Program-made: the position numbers and the translations under genes
In this document: piece by piece, positions 50,306 to 59,162 of the stretch
Numbering within the stretch: the first letter of the stretch is position 1
Layout of the letters: each line of letters opens with the position of its first letter
Notes under the pieces: generated by a model
The model's input: the letters and a program-made list of their open reading frames with translations, nothing else
Database searches by the model: none
Told to the model about the DNA's origin: nothing
Assembly: GCA_016793465.1 (NCBI GenBank)
Contig: JAEUJW010000008.1
Coordinates: 62,001 to 126,000, forward strand
Length of the DNA: 64,000 bases
From: Myxococcales bacterium
GTDB lineage: Bacteria; Myxococcota; Polyangia; Nannocystales; Nannocystaceae
Direction of reading: 5' to 3'

Positions 50306-53244
50306 CGCAGCGGGTCGCCCTTGATCTCCGGACGCGCCCGCGCCGGATCCCGCGCCAGCCCGAACACCACCGCCAGCAGGTCCTCCGGCACCTCGATCAG
50401 CGGCCGCGCCCCGCTGTCGTACGCGACCAGACCGGCGAGCAGCAGATCGACGACGGCGTCGCGCTTGCCCGCGTCGGCGTTCAGCTCCGCGAGCAAGAGC
50501 CGCGTCGCCTCGACCCGCGCCGCCGGCTCGCCGGTCGTCGCCACCGCGATCGCCACCTGCAAGCGGCGCTGGCGATCGGGGTGGGCTCTGGCGATCTCGA
50601 GGCGCGCGTCCTGCAGCTGCGTCACCGGCACGAACGCCGAACCGACCGCCGGCACCTCGGGGGCCGGCCCGTCCTTGCCGGCCAGCGCCGCCGACAGCTC
50701 CGCCGGCGCCAGCGGCGACAGCGACAGCGGCTCCGCCGCGCCCCCGAGCGCCCGCTCGAGCCGCGCCGCCGCGGCCGGGTGCTGCTGCTCGATCCCCGGC
50801 TCCGACCACACCGCCGCGCGGATCAACATCGCCGCCTGCAGGTCGGCCCACGCGTAGCCCGACAGCGCGCGCGCCAGGTCCTCGCGCGCGCGCCAGCGAC
50901 GCGCCGGCGGCTCGGCCTCGAGGTAGCTCTGGACCCCGCGCAGCAGCGCCTCCTGCCCGACCTCAGAGCTGCGCACCGCCCACCCGTCGTTGGCGTCGCG
51001 CAGCGAGCGGACCGTCAGCGCCAGCCGCAGCGGCCCCGCCTCGTCCGCCGGCGTGTGCAGGATCGCCTGGCGCAGCGCGAGCAGCTCGTAGTGGCGGGCG
51101 TCGACCAGGCCGGCCATGCGGATCGCCCGCTGATGCACGCGCCGCGGATCCGCCGACATCGCCGCCGCCGCCAGCAGCATCTGATCGGCCTGGTCGCGGC
51201 GCCCGAGCACCACCGCCAGCTCGGACTGCAGCGCCAGCTGGCGCGCCCCGATCTCCTGTGGCGCGTGGATCAGCTCGTCGGCGAGGGCCGTGGCCGCGAC
51301 CCGATGATCGCCCGCGTACAGCAGCGGCGTGACGAGCTGGCCCGCGCAGATCAGCGTCGGATCGGCCTCGACCGCGCGCCGCAGCCCCTCGCCCGCGCCG
51401 AGCGCCGGCGCCGGCTCGTCGAGCGACACCACCACGCCCGCGCTCGCCGGCGCCTTCGCGGCCTTTGCCGGCCCCCTGCGCACCGCCGCCAGCGCCGCCG
51501 GCAGCGGCCCCGTCGCCCCCGGCGCGAGCAGCTCGCCGAGCCCCGGGCAGCCGTCGCGCGGCCCCGGCGCGAGCGGCTGGGCCAGCGCCGCGTCGCGGGC
51601 CCGGGCCTCCTCCGCCAGCAGCCACGGCTCGCCGAACACCTGGCGCACGCCCACGCGGTCGCGCGGCTCGTCGGCCCCGCAGTGCCTCCCGCAGGCCGCC
51701 TGCATCAGCGCCAGGCTCGCGCCCGCGGCCAGCGAGACCTCCGCCGTCGCCGCGCCAGGCACCACCCCGGCCAGCGCCAGCGCGGCCCACGGCTGCCCGT
51801 CCGCCAGCGCGCGCTTGGCCTCCGCCGCCGCCAGCGCCTCGGCCCCCGCCAGCCCGCGCGCGTGCGCCTCGGCCAGCGCGTAGGCGGCGATCGCCAGCGC
51901 CTGATCGTCGTGCCCGCCGAGCCCGCGCAGGCGCGCCAGCAGCAGCAACTTCGGCAGGCTCGCCGCGTCGACCGCCCGCCGCGCCGACCACAGCGACGGC
52001 ACCGGCACCCGCGTCTGCGCCGGCGTCCACTCCTCGACATTTGACCTGTCCTTCGGGTCAGGTTCCGGCGCCGGCGCCTTGCTGTCCTTCGGGCCAGCCT
52101 TCGCCGGATCGCCGAGCAGCGGCGGCGGCCCCGACGGCTCGGCGACCGGCCGCGGCCGCGGCCCGCCGAGGCTGGTCGTCAGGGCCAGCTCGGCGCTCGG
52201 CAGGTCGCCGACGATCACGAACACCCGCCAGCTCATCGCCGCCGCCGACGGGTCGACGTCGAACAGCTCGAGCAGCTTGACCACCAGGCTCGCCGTCGAG
52301 CGCGCCGCGTCGCCGCCCGGCAGCTCGTACGCCGGCCCGAGCTGCGACACCCGCAGCCGCACGTACGCCTCCTCGACCGGCCGCAGCGTCGAGATCGCGG
52401 CCTGGATCGCGACCGGCGCCGACTCGCCGATCCACGCCCGCACCTCGTCGTGCGTCACCAGGTCGAGCCCCAGCTCGCCGCGCAGCTCGGCCGCCAGCAG
52501 GTCCGCCACGTCGCGCGGCGTCAGCTGCACGCCGAGCCGCAGCGCCGCGTCCCGCAGGCTCGCCGAGCCCTGCGCCCGCGCGGCCTGGACCGCCGCCGCC
52601 AGCCGCGTCGCCGCCTGCTCGCTCGACTCGGCCCTGCACTTGCCCTGCTCGCAGCCCGCGAGCGTGCGCTGGGCCCGGACCTGGACCTTCGCCGCCGCCG
52701 TGATCTCGCGGTGCAGCGCGCGGTCGCCGTCGGCCCGCTGCGCCGCCTCCGGGTCCTTGCCCGGCGGGCACGCCACCACGATCCGCCGCATGTCGAGGTC
52801 GGCCGCCTGCGCCTCGCCCTGGGCCAGGAACTGCCGCGCGCGCACCCGCATCAGCTCGCACACCTCGCGGCGCCCCTTCAGCACGTCGACCCCGAGGCTC
52901 ATCGCCCGCGAGTAGTGCGCCGCCGCCAGCCCGCGCAGGCCTTCCTTCAGCTCGAGGTCGGCCAGCGCCACCAGCGACGCCACCTCCGAGGTGCGCCGGA
53001 AGTCGCGCAGCAGCACCGCGCGCGCCTCCTCCGTGCGTCCGAGCGCCGTCAGCGACGTCGCCCACGCGCGCGCCGCCTTGCCGCGCGGCGGTCGCCTGGC
53101 CTTCGCCGCGCGCGCGACCACCTCCGCGTGCTGCCCGCGCGCCGTCAGCCGCGGCAGCTGGTGGTGGCACCCGGCCAGTCCGACCAGCAGCGCCAGTCCC
53201 AGCCACCACCCGCGCGATCGGACCTTCGGGACAGGTACCGCCAC
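50302..53244 (-). CDS. Large TPR-type lipoprotein
   Basis: 980 residues from GTG 53244. The lipobox is GLAGC26. Most of the protein is Ala/Leu/Arg-rich helical repeats resembling degenerate TPR solenoids (ALADLELKEGLRGLAAAHYSRAMSLG and similar). A Pro-rich linker (about residues 390-410) carries two palindromic DNA repeat copies 36 bp apart. The role is probably a scaffold in the periplasm or outer membrane. It lies between a smaller TPR lipoprotein and the sulfatase-like protein in one operon, overlapping the latter by ATGA. The function is not known. Confidence 0.6.
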   Translation of the reverse strand: MAVPVPKVRSRGWWLGLALLVGLAGCHHQLPRLTARGQHAEVVARAAKARRPPRGKAARAWATSLTALGRTEEARAVLLRDFRRTSEVASLVALADLELKEGLRGLAAAHYSRAMSLGVDVLKGRREVCELMRVRARQFLAQGEAQAADLDMRRIVVACPPGKDPEAAQRADGDRALHREITAAAKVQVRAQRTLAGCEQGKCRAESSEQAATRLAAAVQAARAQGSASLRDAALRLGVQLTPRDVADLLAAELRGELGLDLVTHDEVRAWIGESAPVAIQAAISTLRPVEEAYVRLRVSQLGPAYELPGGDAARSTASLVVKLLELFDVDPSAAAMSWRVFVIVGDLPSAELALTTSLGGPRPRPVAEPSGPPPLLGDPAKAGPKDSKAPAPEPDPKDRSNVEEWTPAQTRVPVPSLWSARRAVDAASLPKLLLLARLRGLGGHDDQALAIAAYALAEAHARGLAGAEALAAAEAKRALADGQPWAALALAGVVPGAATAEVSLAAGASLALMQAACGRHCGADEPRDRVGVRQVFGEPWLLAEEARARDAALAQPLAPGPRDGCPGLGELLAPGATGPLPAALAAVRRGPAKAAKAPASAGVVVSLDEPAPALGAGEGLRRAVEADPTLICAGQLVTPLLYAGDHRVAATALADELIHAPQEIGARQLALQSELAVVLGRRDQADQMLLAAAAMSADPRRVHQRAIRMAGLVDARHYELLALRQAILHTPADEAGPLRLALTVRSLRDANDGWAVRSSEVGQEALLRGVQSYLEAEPPARRWRAREDLARALSGYAWADLQAAMLIRAAVWSEPGIEQQHPAAAARLERALGGAAEPLSLSPLAPAELSAALAGKDGPAPEVPAVGSAFVPVTQLQDARLEIARAHPDRQRRLQVAIAVATTGEPAARVEATRLLLAELNADAGKRDAVVDLLLAGLVAYDSGARPLIEVPEDLLAVVFGLARDPARARPEIKGDPLR
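52046..52097 (-). repeat. Two palindrome copies 36 bp apart in the TPR lipoprotein gene
   Basis: CTGTCCTTCGGGTCAG (52046) and CTGTCCTTCGGGCCAG (52082) are exactly 36 bp apart. They encode PDPKDRS and GPKDS segments in a Pro-rich linker. The period equals that of the lnt array. Confidence 0.65.
53224..53235 (-). repeat. Repeat half-site at the start of the TPR lipoprotein gene
   Basis: CTTCGGGACAGG, matching the right half of the palindrome family. It forms the first codons of the 980-residue lipoprotein (PVPKV just after the GTG start). Confidence 0.4.
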
Positions 53245-53251
53245 ACTCGCC

Positions 53252-53956
53252 TCACTCCGTCGGCGCCGCGGGTGCAGCCGCCGCGGGCTCCGTCGTCGCC
53301 GGCGTCGTCGCCGGACACTCCGGCTCCCCGCCGTCGGCGAACAGCTTGGCCAGCAGCTTCTTGTCGCTGTTCGACAGCGTCGCCTCGCCGGCCTTGACCA
53401 TGCACAGGTGCTCCTTGGCCGGGTCCGGATCGCCGAGGGCGATGTACGCCTCGGCCAGGCGCAGCCGACTGATCAACCGATCCGGGTGCGCCTTGACCTC
53501 CTCCTCGAGCAGCTCGAGCCCCGTCTCCGAGTCGCCGTGGCGCAGCAGTCGACCCGGCGCCAGCACGTACAGCGAGCCCAGCAGCCGCGTCGCCGACCCC
53601 TCGAGCAGGTCCGGCTCGATCGCCCGGGCCCGACGCACGAAGTCCTCCGCCTCGGTCACCAGCAGGCCCGCCTCCGCCCCGCGCTTCTCGGCGAGCCGCC
53701 CCGCGATGGCCGCCCGCGCGAACAGGTAGGCGGCCGTGCCGTCGTCCAGCGTCTGCACGTGGCGGTACGCGTCCTCGCGATCCTTCTTGCTGTCCTTGCC
53801 CTCGTCGATCAGCCTCTCGAGCCGCTCGTACACCACGATCGGCTGCTTCGCGTCGGCGAAGGCCGGGTTCTGGGTCACAGCGGCCGTCGGCTTGCAACCC
53901 GCGCCGACGGCAACGGGCGCGGCGACGAGGACGGCGGCGAACAGGGTAGCGCGCAT
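53252..53956 (-). CDS. TPR-type lipoprotein
   Basis: 234 residues. The lipobox is VGAGC21. The mature region is helical with at least one TPR-like unit (RLISRLRLAEAYIALGDPDPAKEHL, around residues 163-187) and an Ala/Pro/Thr C-terminal tail. It is first in the reverse operon with the large TPR lipoprotein (7-bp gap) and sulfatase-like gene. The two TPR lipoproteins may form a complex in the envelope; this is inference from gene order. Confidence 0.6.
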   Translation of the reverse strand: MRATLFAAVLVAAPVAVGAGCKPTAAVTQNPAFADAKQPIVVYERLERLIDEGKDSKKDREDAYRHVQTLDDGTAAYLFARAAIAGRLAEKRGAEAGLLVTEAEDFVRRARAIEPDLLEGSATRLLGSLYVLAPGRLLRHGDSETGLELLEEEVKAHPDRLISRLRLAEAYIALGDPDPAKEHLCMVKAGEATLSNSDKKLLAKLFADGGEPECPATTPATTEPAAAAPAAPTE

Positions 53957-54010
53957 GTCGCCCGGTCATACCACGCCGCGCCGGGGCTTGTCGCGGCCGC
54001 TTTAAACGCC

Positions 54011-54040
54011 GCGAGGGGCGGCCCACGGCCAGCCCCTCGC
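54011..54040 (-). terminator. Terminator-like hairpin after the binding-protein gene
   Basis: GCGAGGGGC (54011-54019) pairs with GCCCCTCGC (54032-54040), and GGCC-CAC-GGCC nests in the loop. It lies 28 bp past the stop of the reverse gene at 54068 and is followed on that strand by GGCGTTTAAA. The U-tract is weak, so efficiency is uncertain. Confidence 0.45.
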
Positions 54041-54067
54041 GCTCTCGCGGCCTCACGCCGTCGCCGC

Positions 54068-54922
54068 TCACTTGCCGTACTTGCCGACGACGGCCTCGTA
54101 GTCCTTGTTGCCCGCGCTCTTCAGGGCCTTGATGCCGACCTCGCCGCAGGCCGCCTTGCCGTCGCCGCTGCACACCGCGCCGAGCTTGGACTTGAACGTC
54201 GCCCGCGAGGCGGCCGGCGCCGACGGGAACGCGACCACCACCATCGGCGGCAGCTTGTCCGACTTCCACACCGACTTGACGGCCGCGCCGCCCTCGATGC
54301 GCGCCAGCTCGGCGAACTGCGCGTCGTCGATGAGGGCGCACTCGGCCTCGCCCGCGATCACCTTCTTGATGGTCTGCACCGGGCGCTTGGTCGCCACCAG
54401 CGTGAAGTCGGCGACCGCGAACGACCCGCCGGCGATCACCTTGTCGACGAACCGCGTGTCCTCGGCGTGGTTCGAGGCCAGCGTCTTGCCCTTGCAGCCG
54501 GCCAGGTCCGCCTGGTTCTTGCTGACGATGTGGTACTCCTGCCCGTTGCCGAAGGCGACCTCGGCCTGGCCCATCACCTCGAGCTGATGCCGGCCGCGCA
54601 GCGACAGGAAGGCGCCGAGCGACAGGATCCCGTACTGAGGATCCGAGCCGTGGATGTACTCCTCCGCGGCCTCGCGCGTCGTCGTGAACTTGCCCTCGAC
54701 GGCGGTCCAACCGTTGAGCTTGCCGGCCACGCCGACCAGCTTGTCGACGTACGGCTGGGCCTGTGCCGCGCTGCCGACGCCCTGCTCCTTGACGATGAGA
54801 ACGTGGACGGTGCCGTCGGTCGCGACGGCGGCGGTCGGCGTCAGCCCGACGAACAAGCCCGGCAGCGCGGCCGCCAGACAGAACTTTCGAAGTACGCGTG
54901 AAGATGCCACGGGGGTCCTCAT
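54068..54922 (-). CDS. Periplasmic binding-protein-like protein
   Basis: 284 residues from ATG 54922; a further upstream start has no Shine-Dalgarno. The signal peptide ends around AVA-T. The mature part has the two-lobe pattern of type-2 periplasmic binding proteins of the PhnD-like group: YGILSLGAFLSLRGRHQLEVMGQ, KNQADLAGCKGKTLASNHAEDTRFV and KKVIAGEAECALIDDAQF. No ABC transporter genes are adjacent, so it may act alone or as a sensor. Two CxC-type cysteine pairs near the C-terminus (CSGDGKAAC) suggest a disulfide. Confidence 0.65.
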   Translation of the reverse strand: MRTPVASSRVLRKFCLAAALPGLFVGLTPTAAVATDGTVHVLIVKEQGVGSAAQAQPYVDKLVGVAGKLNGWTAVEGKFTTTREAAEEYIHGSDPQYGILSLGAFLSLRGRHQLEVMGQAEVAFGNGQEYHIVSKNQADLAGCKGKTLASNHAEDTRFVDKVIAGGSFAVADFTLVATKRPVQTIKKVIAGEAECALIDDAQFAELARIEGGAAVKSVWKSDKLPPMVVVAFPSAPAASRATFKSKLGAVCSGDGKAACGEVGIKALKSAGNKDYEAVVGKYGK

Positions 54923-55181
54923 GGGGGGCCTTGGACGGCCTCGCCACAAAAGTATGCACGCAGCCCACGCGCCGGCGAAGAAACGCGGCACCCCGCGTAT
55001 AAGCTCGAATTACCGGAGTCCACGGCCGTTTCTTCGCTGGGTGCGACAGACCTCACCAACCTGCGTGACGCGCACGGACCGGCAATCGGAGGCCCTCCGC
55101 GGGCACGGCGCGCACGCGGGATCACCCCCTGACGCGCCCCGCCGCGCGAATCGGCCCGGGCGTCGGCTCCGCCGTCCGCGA

Positions 55182-55706
55182 TCACACCGGCGGCTGGTGC
55201 CGGCGTCGCGACGTCAACGCCAGCGCGACCGCGATGCCGAGCGCCGTGATCAGCACGGCCACGGCGATCGCCTCGCGGTTGACCTCGCCGACCTCCGCGA
55301 CCGCCGCGACCCGCTGCGTCCACGTGCCGACCGCCGCCAGCCCGAGCAGCGGCGCGAGCATCCAGTACGCGACCACCGTGGCCAGCGCATACGCAAGCGC
55401 CAGGATGACGCCGCGGACCCGCGGGTCGAGCCCCGCGCCCGCGATCTCCTCGGGCGCCGCGGCCTTCAGCACGCGGTGGGTGAACAGCGCGTCGGGCTTC
55501 TGCCGCACGCTGCCGAACAGCTCGATCTCCCGATCGACGAACCGCCGCAGCTCCGCCAGGCACAGCGGATCCGCGGCGACCAGCGCCTGCATCTCCGGCG
55601 TCAGCCACGTCTTGCCCTCGGGGTCGCGACGCAGCTCCGCCGACGGCACGTCGAGCTCGTCGAGGAACGCCCGCAGGGTCGCGACCGCCGGAGAACGTTC
55701 ACGCAT
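55182..55706 (-). CDS. Putative anti-sigma factor (two membrane segments)
   Basis: 174 residues, starting 8 bp inside the end of the ECF sigma gene. The N-terminal half is soluble and charged. The C-terminal half has two transmembrane segments (about residues 100-130 and 143-165) and a basic end. The position directly downstream of and overlapping an ECF sigma gene is characteristic of membrane anti-sigma factors. I see no ZAS-type Cys-His motif, so the sigma-binding domain would be of another type. Confidence rests on context. Confidence 0.6.
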   Translation of the reverse strand: MRERSPAVATLRAFLDELDVPSAELRRDPEGKTWLTPEMQALVAADPLCLAELRRFVDREIELFGSVRQKPDALFTHRVLKAAAPEEIAGAGLDPRVRGVILALAYALATVVAYWMLAPLLGLAAVGTWTQRVAAVAEVGEVNREAIAVAVLITALGIAVALALTSRRRHQPPV

Positions 55707-56340
55707 CGGCGTCGCTCTCCGCCGGCGCGTCGCCCCAGCCGTGCAGGTGCTCGCGGAGGATCCGCTTGGCCCGGTGGAGGTGCGTCTTGACTGTCCCGAG
55801 GGGCAGGTCGAGGATCTCCGCGATCTCCGGGTACGACACGTCCTCGAGGTAGTACAGCATCACCACCGCCCGGTAGCGCTCGGGCAGCGCGGCGATCGCC
55901 GCGTCGAGGTCGCGCCGCAGATCGCTGCGGTTCGGCGACAGCGCCGTCTCCGGGGCCATCGCCCCGAACTCGAAGCCCTCCGGCAGCGCCGCCAGCTCGC
56001 GCACCCGCGTGCGATGGTTGAGGTACACGTTGTAGGCGATGCGATAAAGCCAGGTCGAGAACCTCGCTCGCCCCTCGAAGCCACAAAGCCCGCGATACGC
56101 CCGCAGGAACACCTCCTGCGCCAGATCGTCGGCCAGCGTGCGGTCGCCGGCGAGGCGCAGCAGCAGCCCGCGGACCTTGCCCTGATGCCGGCGCAGCAGC
56201 TCGGCGAACTCTTTCTCGCCGCCGCGGTGGCCGGCCCGGGTCAGCAGCTGTTCGTCGCTGCAGTCGGCCAGCGAAACGGTTTTCTTCGCCGGGCCGAAGC
56301 CGAGCCAGGTCAGCGCAGTCGAAGCGGACAGCTTGTTCAT
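55699..56340 (-). CDS. ECF sigma factor
   Basis: 213 residues from ATG 56340, in a 4-base overlap with the DUF6249 gene. The sigma-2 region (DDLAQEVFLRAYRGL and RARFSTWLYRIAYNVYLNH) and sigma-4 region (LPERYRAVVMLYYLEDVSYPEIAEIL and LGTVKTHLHRAKRIL) are intact and in order. It directs RNA polymerase to stress or envelope promoters. The downstream overlapping gene is the likely anti-sigma factor. A position in the middle of a five-gene operon suggests co-regulation with the lipoprotein and metallopeptidase-like genes. Confidence 0.92.
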   Translation of the reverse strand: MNKLSASTALTWLGFGPAKKTVSLADCSDEQLLTRAGHRGGEKEFAELLRRHQGKVRGLLLRLAGDRTLADDLAQEVFLRAYRGLCGFEGRARFSTWLYRIAYNVYLNHRTRVRELAALPEGFEFGAMAPETALSPNRSDLRRDLDAAIAALPERYRAVVMLYYLEDVSYPEIAEILDLPLGTVKTHLHRAKRILREHLHGWGDAPAESDADA

Positions 56341-56942
56341 GTCGTCTTCTTTCCTCGCATGGCGCACGCGTAGGACACGAGGTAGCCGAGGCCGATAAAC
56401 CCGGGGATGAGCCCCGCGGATCCCAGGCCCTGGACGCCGGCCGACCACCCGCTGGCGACCAGCGAGGCGATCAGGAGCCCGACGCCCGAGAACACCAGCA
56501 CGATGCCCCGGCGCAGGTCGTTCCCGGCCGCCGACGGGAACAGCGTCGCCGGCGGCTGCATTCCCCGCTCGATGTACTGGCGGGCCAGATCGAGGCGGTT
56601 CTGCTCGCTGCGCTGCCGGATCCTCACCACCGCGATCACGCCGATCACCAGCAGCGACAGGAAGGCCACGTCGAGCACCAGCGATCCGGCGCCCGGGCAG
56701 CCGCCGTTGACGCCCGCGTCCACGCCGCCCCAGAACGACCCGAAGATCCCCTGCGACGCGCACCCGCGGATCGCACCGGCCACGCCCGCGATCGCCTCGT
56801 TGATGTGCAGCCCGTCCCAGCCGACGTTGCCGAGCACCGCGGTGACCCGCGGCCAGCTCGCCTGAGCCTCCGCGCTCCAGCCGAGCACGAGCAGCGCCAA
56901 ACCGGCGGGGGCGATCACGGGGGGCGACGAACCACGGTGCAT
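56337..56942 (-). CDS. DUF6249-type membrane protein
   Basis: 201 residues from ATG 56942. A signal-like N-terminus (PAGLALLVLGWSAEAQA) precedes an extracytoplasmic Cys-containing region, a membrane helix (FLSLLVIGVIAVVRI), and the signature RIRQRSEQNRLDLARQYIERGMQPP. The last is the cytosolic helix typical of DUF6249 proteins, which commonly sit next to ECF sigma genes. Further membrane segments complete it. I infer a sensor or anti-sigma partner role from context and the family neighbourhood. Confidence 0.65.
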   Translation of the reverse strand: MHRGSSPPVIAPAGLALLVLGWSAEAQASWPRVTAVLGNVGWDGLHINEAIAGVAGAIRGCASQGIFGSFWGGVDAGVNGGCPGAGSLVLDVAFLSLLVIGVIAVVRIRQRSEQNRLDLARQYIERGMQPPATLFPSAAGNDLRRGIVLVFSGVGLLIASLVASGWSAGVQGLGSAGLIPGFIGLGYLVSYACAMRGKKTT

Positions 56943-56983
56943 AGCGCGCTCCAGCCTGGGACCCGGCCAGTGTCCACGCGGTT

Positions 56984-57658
56984 TCACGGCCTCGCAAGGG
57001 AGGATTGAATATCCCTCCCGACCGCGCCTGGAGCCGAATTGCCCGCATCTTTCGCGCGGAACCGCGCCCACAGCCCCTCGAACGTCGGGCGCGCCCGCGG
57101 CCCGGCCAGCTCCGGCGGCGCCCCGGCCGAGGCCAGGCGCGAGGCGATCGCCGCGTACGCGCCCGCGATCACCGCGTGCAGGTCGTCCGCGTGGCGCCTG
57201 GCCACCTCCTCCACGATCGGGAAGAACGCCGGCGGGTCGGCGTCGTGGCCGTAGAACACGCCGAGGATCCCGACCTGCTCGGCGAACCACGCCTCCTCCT
57301 CGGCCTCCGTCACCCACGCGCACGACAGCACGCAGGCCGCGAGCTCGTCCCACAAGATCTTGCGGTGCCGCGGGTCGCCGAGGTCGTACGGGATCTGCGA
57401 GTAGTCGAGCCCGTGGTCGTCGGCCAGCAGCCCGACCTGGTTGGCGTGCACGAACTCGTGCAGGAGCCCCGGCAGCCCGGGCGCGACCACCAGCCAGGCC
57501 GCGTCGCCCGGATCGTCGGGCCGGCGCGCGCGCACCAGCGTCTCGTCGCCGTCGGTCAGCATGACCTCGCCGCCCATCGCCGCGATGGCCGCGGCGACGT
57601 ACGGGAGCAGCGCCCGCCCCGCGTCGGGGTGGGCCGGGTCGGCGTGCACGTGCCTCAC
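56984..57658 (-). CDS. HExxH metallopeptidase-like protein
   Basis: 224 residues from GTG 57658, which overlaps the previous stop; GTG 57649 is an alternative. GLLHEFVHANQVG contains a HEFVH zinc motif, the classic HExxH of metallopeptidases. It is followed by a conserved-looking DELAACVLSCAWVTEAEEEAWF helix that may hold the third ligand. There is no signal peptide. I do not recognise the exact family. It is coupled to the DUF4215 lipoprotein upstream and lies 41 bp from the DUF6249 gene. Confidence 0.55.
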   Translation of the reverse strand: MRHVHADPAHPDAGRALLPYVAAAIAAMGGEVMLTDGDETLVRARRPDDPGDAAWLVVAPGLPGLLHEFVHANQVGLLADDHGLDYSQIPYDLGDPRHRKILWDELAACVLSCAWVTEAEEEAWFAEQVGILGVFYGHDADPPAFFPIVEEVARRHADDLHAVIAGAYAAIASRLASAGAPPELAGPRARPTFEGLWARFRAKDAGNSAPGAVGRDIQSSLARP

Positions 57659-59022
57659 ATCGCGCCGCTGTTCACCCAGTTGATCAGCGTGCAGCGCTCG
57701 GCCGTCGTCAGCACCGGCCCGCCGAGCGGCATCTGCGAGCCGCCGCCGCCCGGCACGCCCCCCTGCTGCCCGAACACCTTGTACAGGAAGTAGCTGCTGT
57801 GGATGTTCATGGGCTCGATGCGGTCCATCACCGCGCTCGTGGCCGGCGTGTTGACCGTGTTCGACTTCAGGGTCGCCGCGCTGGTCATCGTCAGCCCGCC
57901 CGAGCCGCCGGTGTGACAGCCGCACTTCGGCTGCACGATCGTCGTCCACACCGTGTCGGCGGTCACGTTGGCGGCCATGCAGTTGGGCACCCCGCTCAGC
58001 ATCAGCGGCGCGCACTTGTTGGCCGTGCACTTGTTGCTCGCGCAGTCGCTGTTGGCCGCGCACGCCAGGCCGTCGCCGCACCCGCCGCAGGTCCCGCCGC
58101 CGCAGTCGACGTCGGTCTCCTTGTCGTTCTTGACCGCGTCCATGCACGTCGCGACCTTGCACGTGTTCGAGCAGGCGTCGAGGTCGTTCATGTTGCCGTC
58201 GTCGCACTCGTCGACGCCCTGCTGGGCGATGCCGTCGCCGCAGATCGCCATCTTGCAGCTGTTGCGGCAGGCGTCGGTCTGGATCTTGTTGCCGTCGTCG
58301 CACTCCTCGAGCAGCGGCGGGTCGCCCATCACCGGCGGCGGCAGCGTCTGGTTGACGATGCCGTCGCCGCAGATCGCCTTCTTGCACATCGCCGTGCAGG
58401 TGTCGGCCTCCTCGAGGTTGCCGTCGTCGCACTCCTCGCCGATCCCCTTCGAGCCGTCGCCGCAGCCGGCGATCGTGCACATGTTGGTGCACTCGTCGCC
58501 GTCCTGCTTGTTGCCGTCGTCGCAGCCCTCGCCGTCCTGCAGGAAGCCGTCGCCGCAGGCCGGGAACTTGCACTCGACCGTGCAGCCGTCGTTGTTGTCG
58601 TCGTTGCCGTCCTCGCAGTCCTCGAAGTTCATGGCGACGATGCCGTCGCCGCACTTGGCGAACTTGCAGGCGTTGGTGCACAGGTCGGTGTCGACGTCGT
58701 TGCCGTCGTCGCACTCCTCGACCGGGTCGACGATCATGTCGCCGCAGCTCTCGGGCACGCCGGTGGTCGACGTGCCCGTCGACGTCGTCGGGTCGCCGCT
58801 GGTCTCGCTCGAGGTCGTCGTCGACAGCGACGTCGTGGTCGGCGTGTCGGTCGTCTCGCCGGTGGTCGTCGGCGTCGCGGTGGTCGACGTCGGCTCGCCG
58901 GTCGACGTGTCGAGCGTCGTGCCCGTCGACGAGCCGGTGCTCTCTCCCGAGGTCTCGAGGCCGAGGTCGCCGCACCCTCCCAGCAGACCGAACAACAGAC
59001 AGATGGACCGCGAACGCAGCAT
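57655..59022 (-). CDS. DUF4215 cysteine-rich lipoprotein with CxxCH end
   Basis: 455 residues. The lipobox is GLLGGC17. A long Thr/Ser/Gly/Glu linker (about 20-90) precedes at least six DUF4215 repeats, each with the pattern CGDG-x-EECDDGN-x-DxCTxxC, which form Cys-rich disulfide or calcium-binding modules. After these, VQPKCGCHTGG gives a CxxCH motif in a domain that may bind heme or a metal and is often seen with DUF4215. It is the first gene of the sigma-factor operon and faces upstream. It is probably a surface-attached protein controlled by the same sigma factor. Confidence 0.75.
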   Translation of the reverse strand: MLRSRSICLLFGLLGGCGDLGLETSGESTGSSTGTTLDTSTGEPTSTTATPTTTGETTDTPTTTSLSTTTSSETSGDPTTSTGTSTTGVPESCGDMIVDPVEECDDGNDVDTDLCTNACKFAKCGDGIVAMNFEDCEDGNDDNNDGCTVECKFPACGDGFLQDGEGCDDGNKQDGDECTNMCTIAGCGDGSKGIGEECDDGNLEEADTCTAMCKKAICGDGIVNQTLPPPVMGDPPLLEECDDGNKIQTDACRNSCKMAICGDGIAQQGVDECDDGNMNDLDACSNTCKVATCMDAVKNDKETDVDCGGGTCGGCGDGLACAANSDCASNKCTANKCAPLMLSGVPNCMAANVTADTVWTTIVQPKCGCHTGGSGGLTMTSAATLKSNTVNTPATSAVMDRIEPMNIHSSYFLYKVFGQQGGVPGGGGSQMPLGGPVLTTAERCTLINWVNSGAM

Positions 59023-59162
59023 GTCGACTCTCCTTTAAAGATCAGGTCAGGGACAGTCCCGCGAGGATGCCCGCCCACCCGCGGGCCGCCAAGCGTGAAC
59101 CGCAGGCCGCACCGCCCGCTCCAGGCCGCCGGCGACCGCGTGAAGCGCCCTTCATGCCGCGA

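Noticed and set aside
59048..59058. GGGACAGTCCC upstream of the DUF4215 lipoprotein as another repeat copy or operator
   Set aside because: It has a different spacing from the family (arms joined without the two-base centre), and one instance is insufficient.
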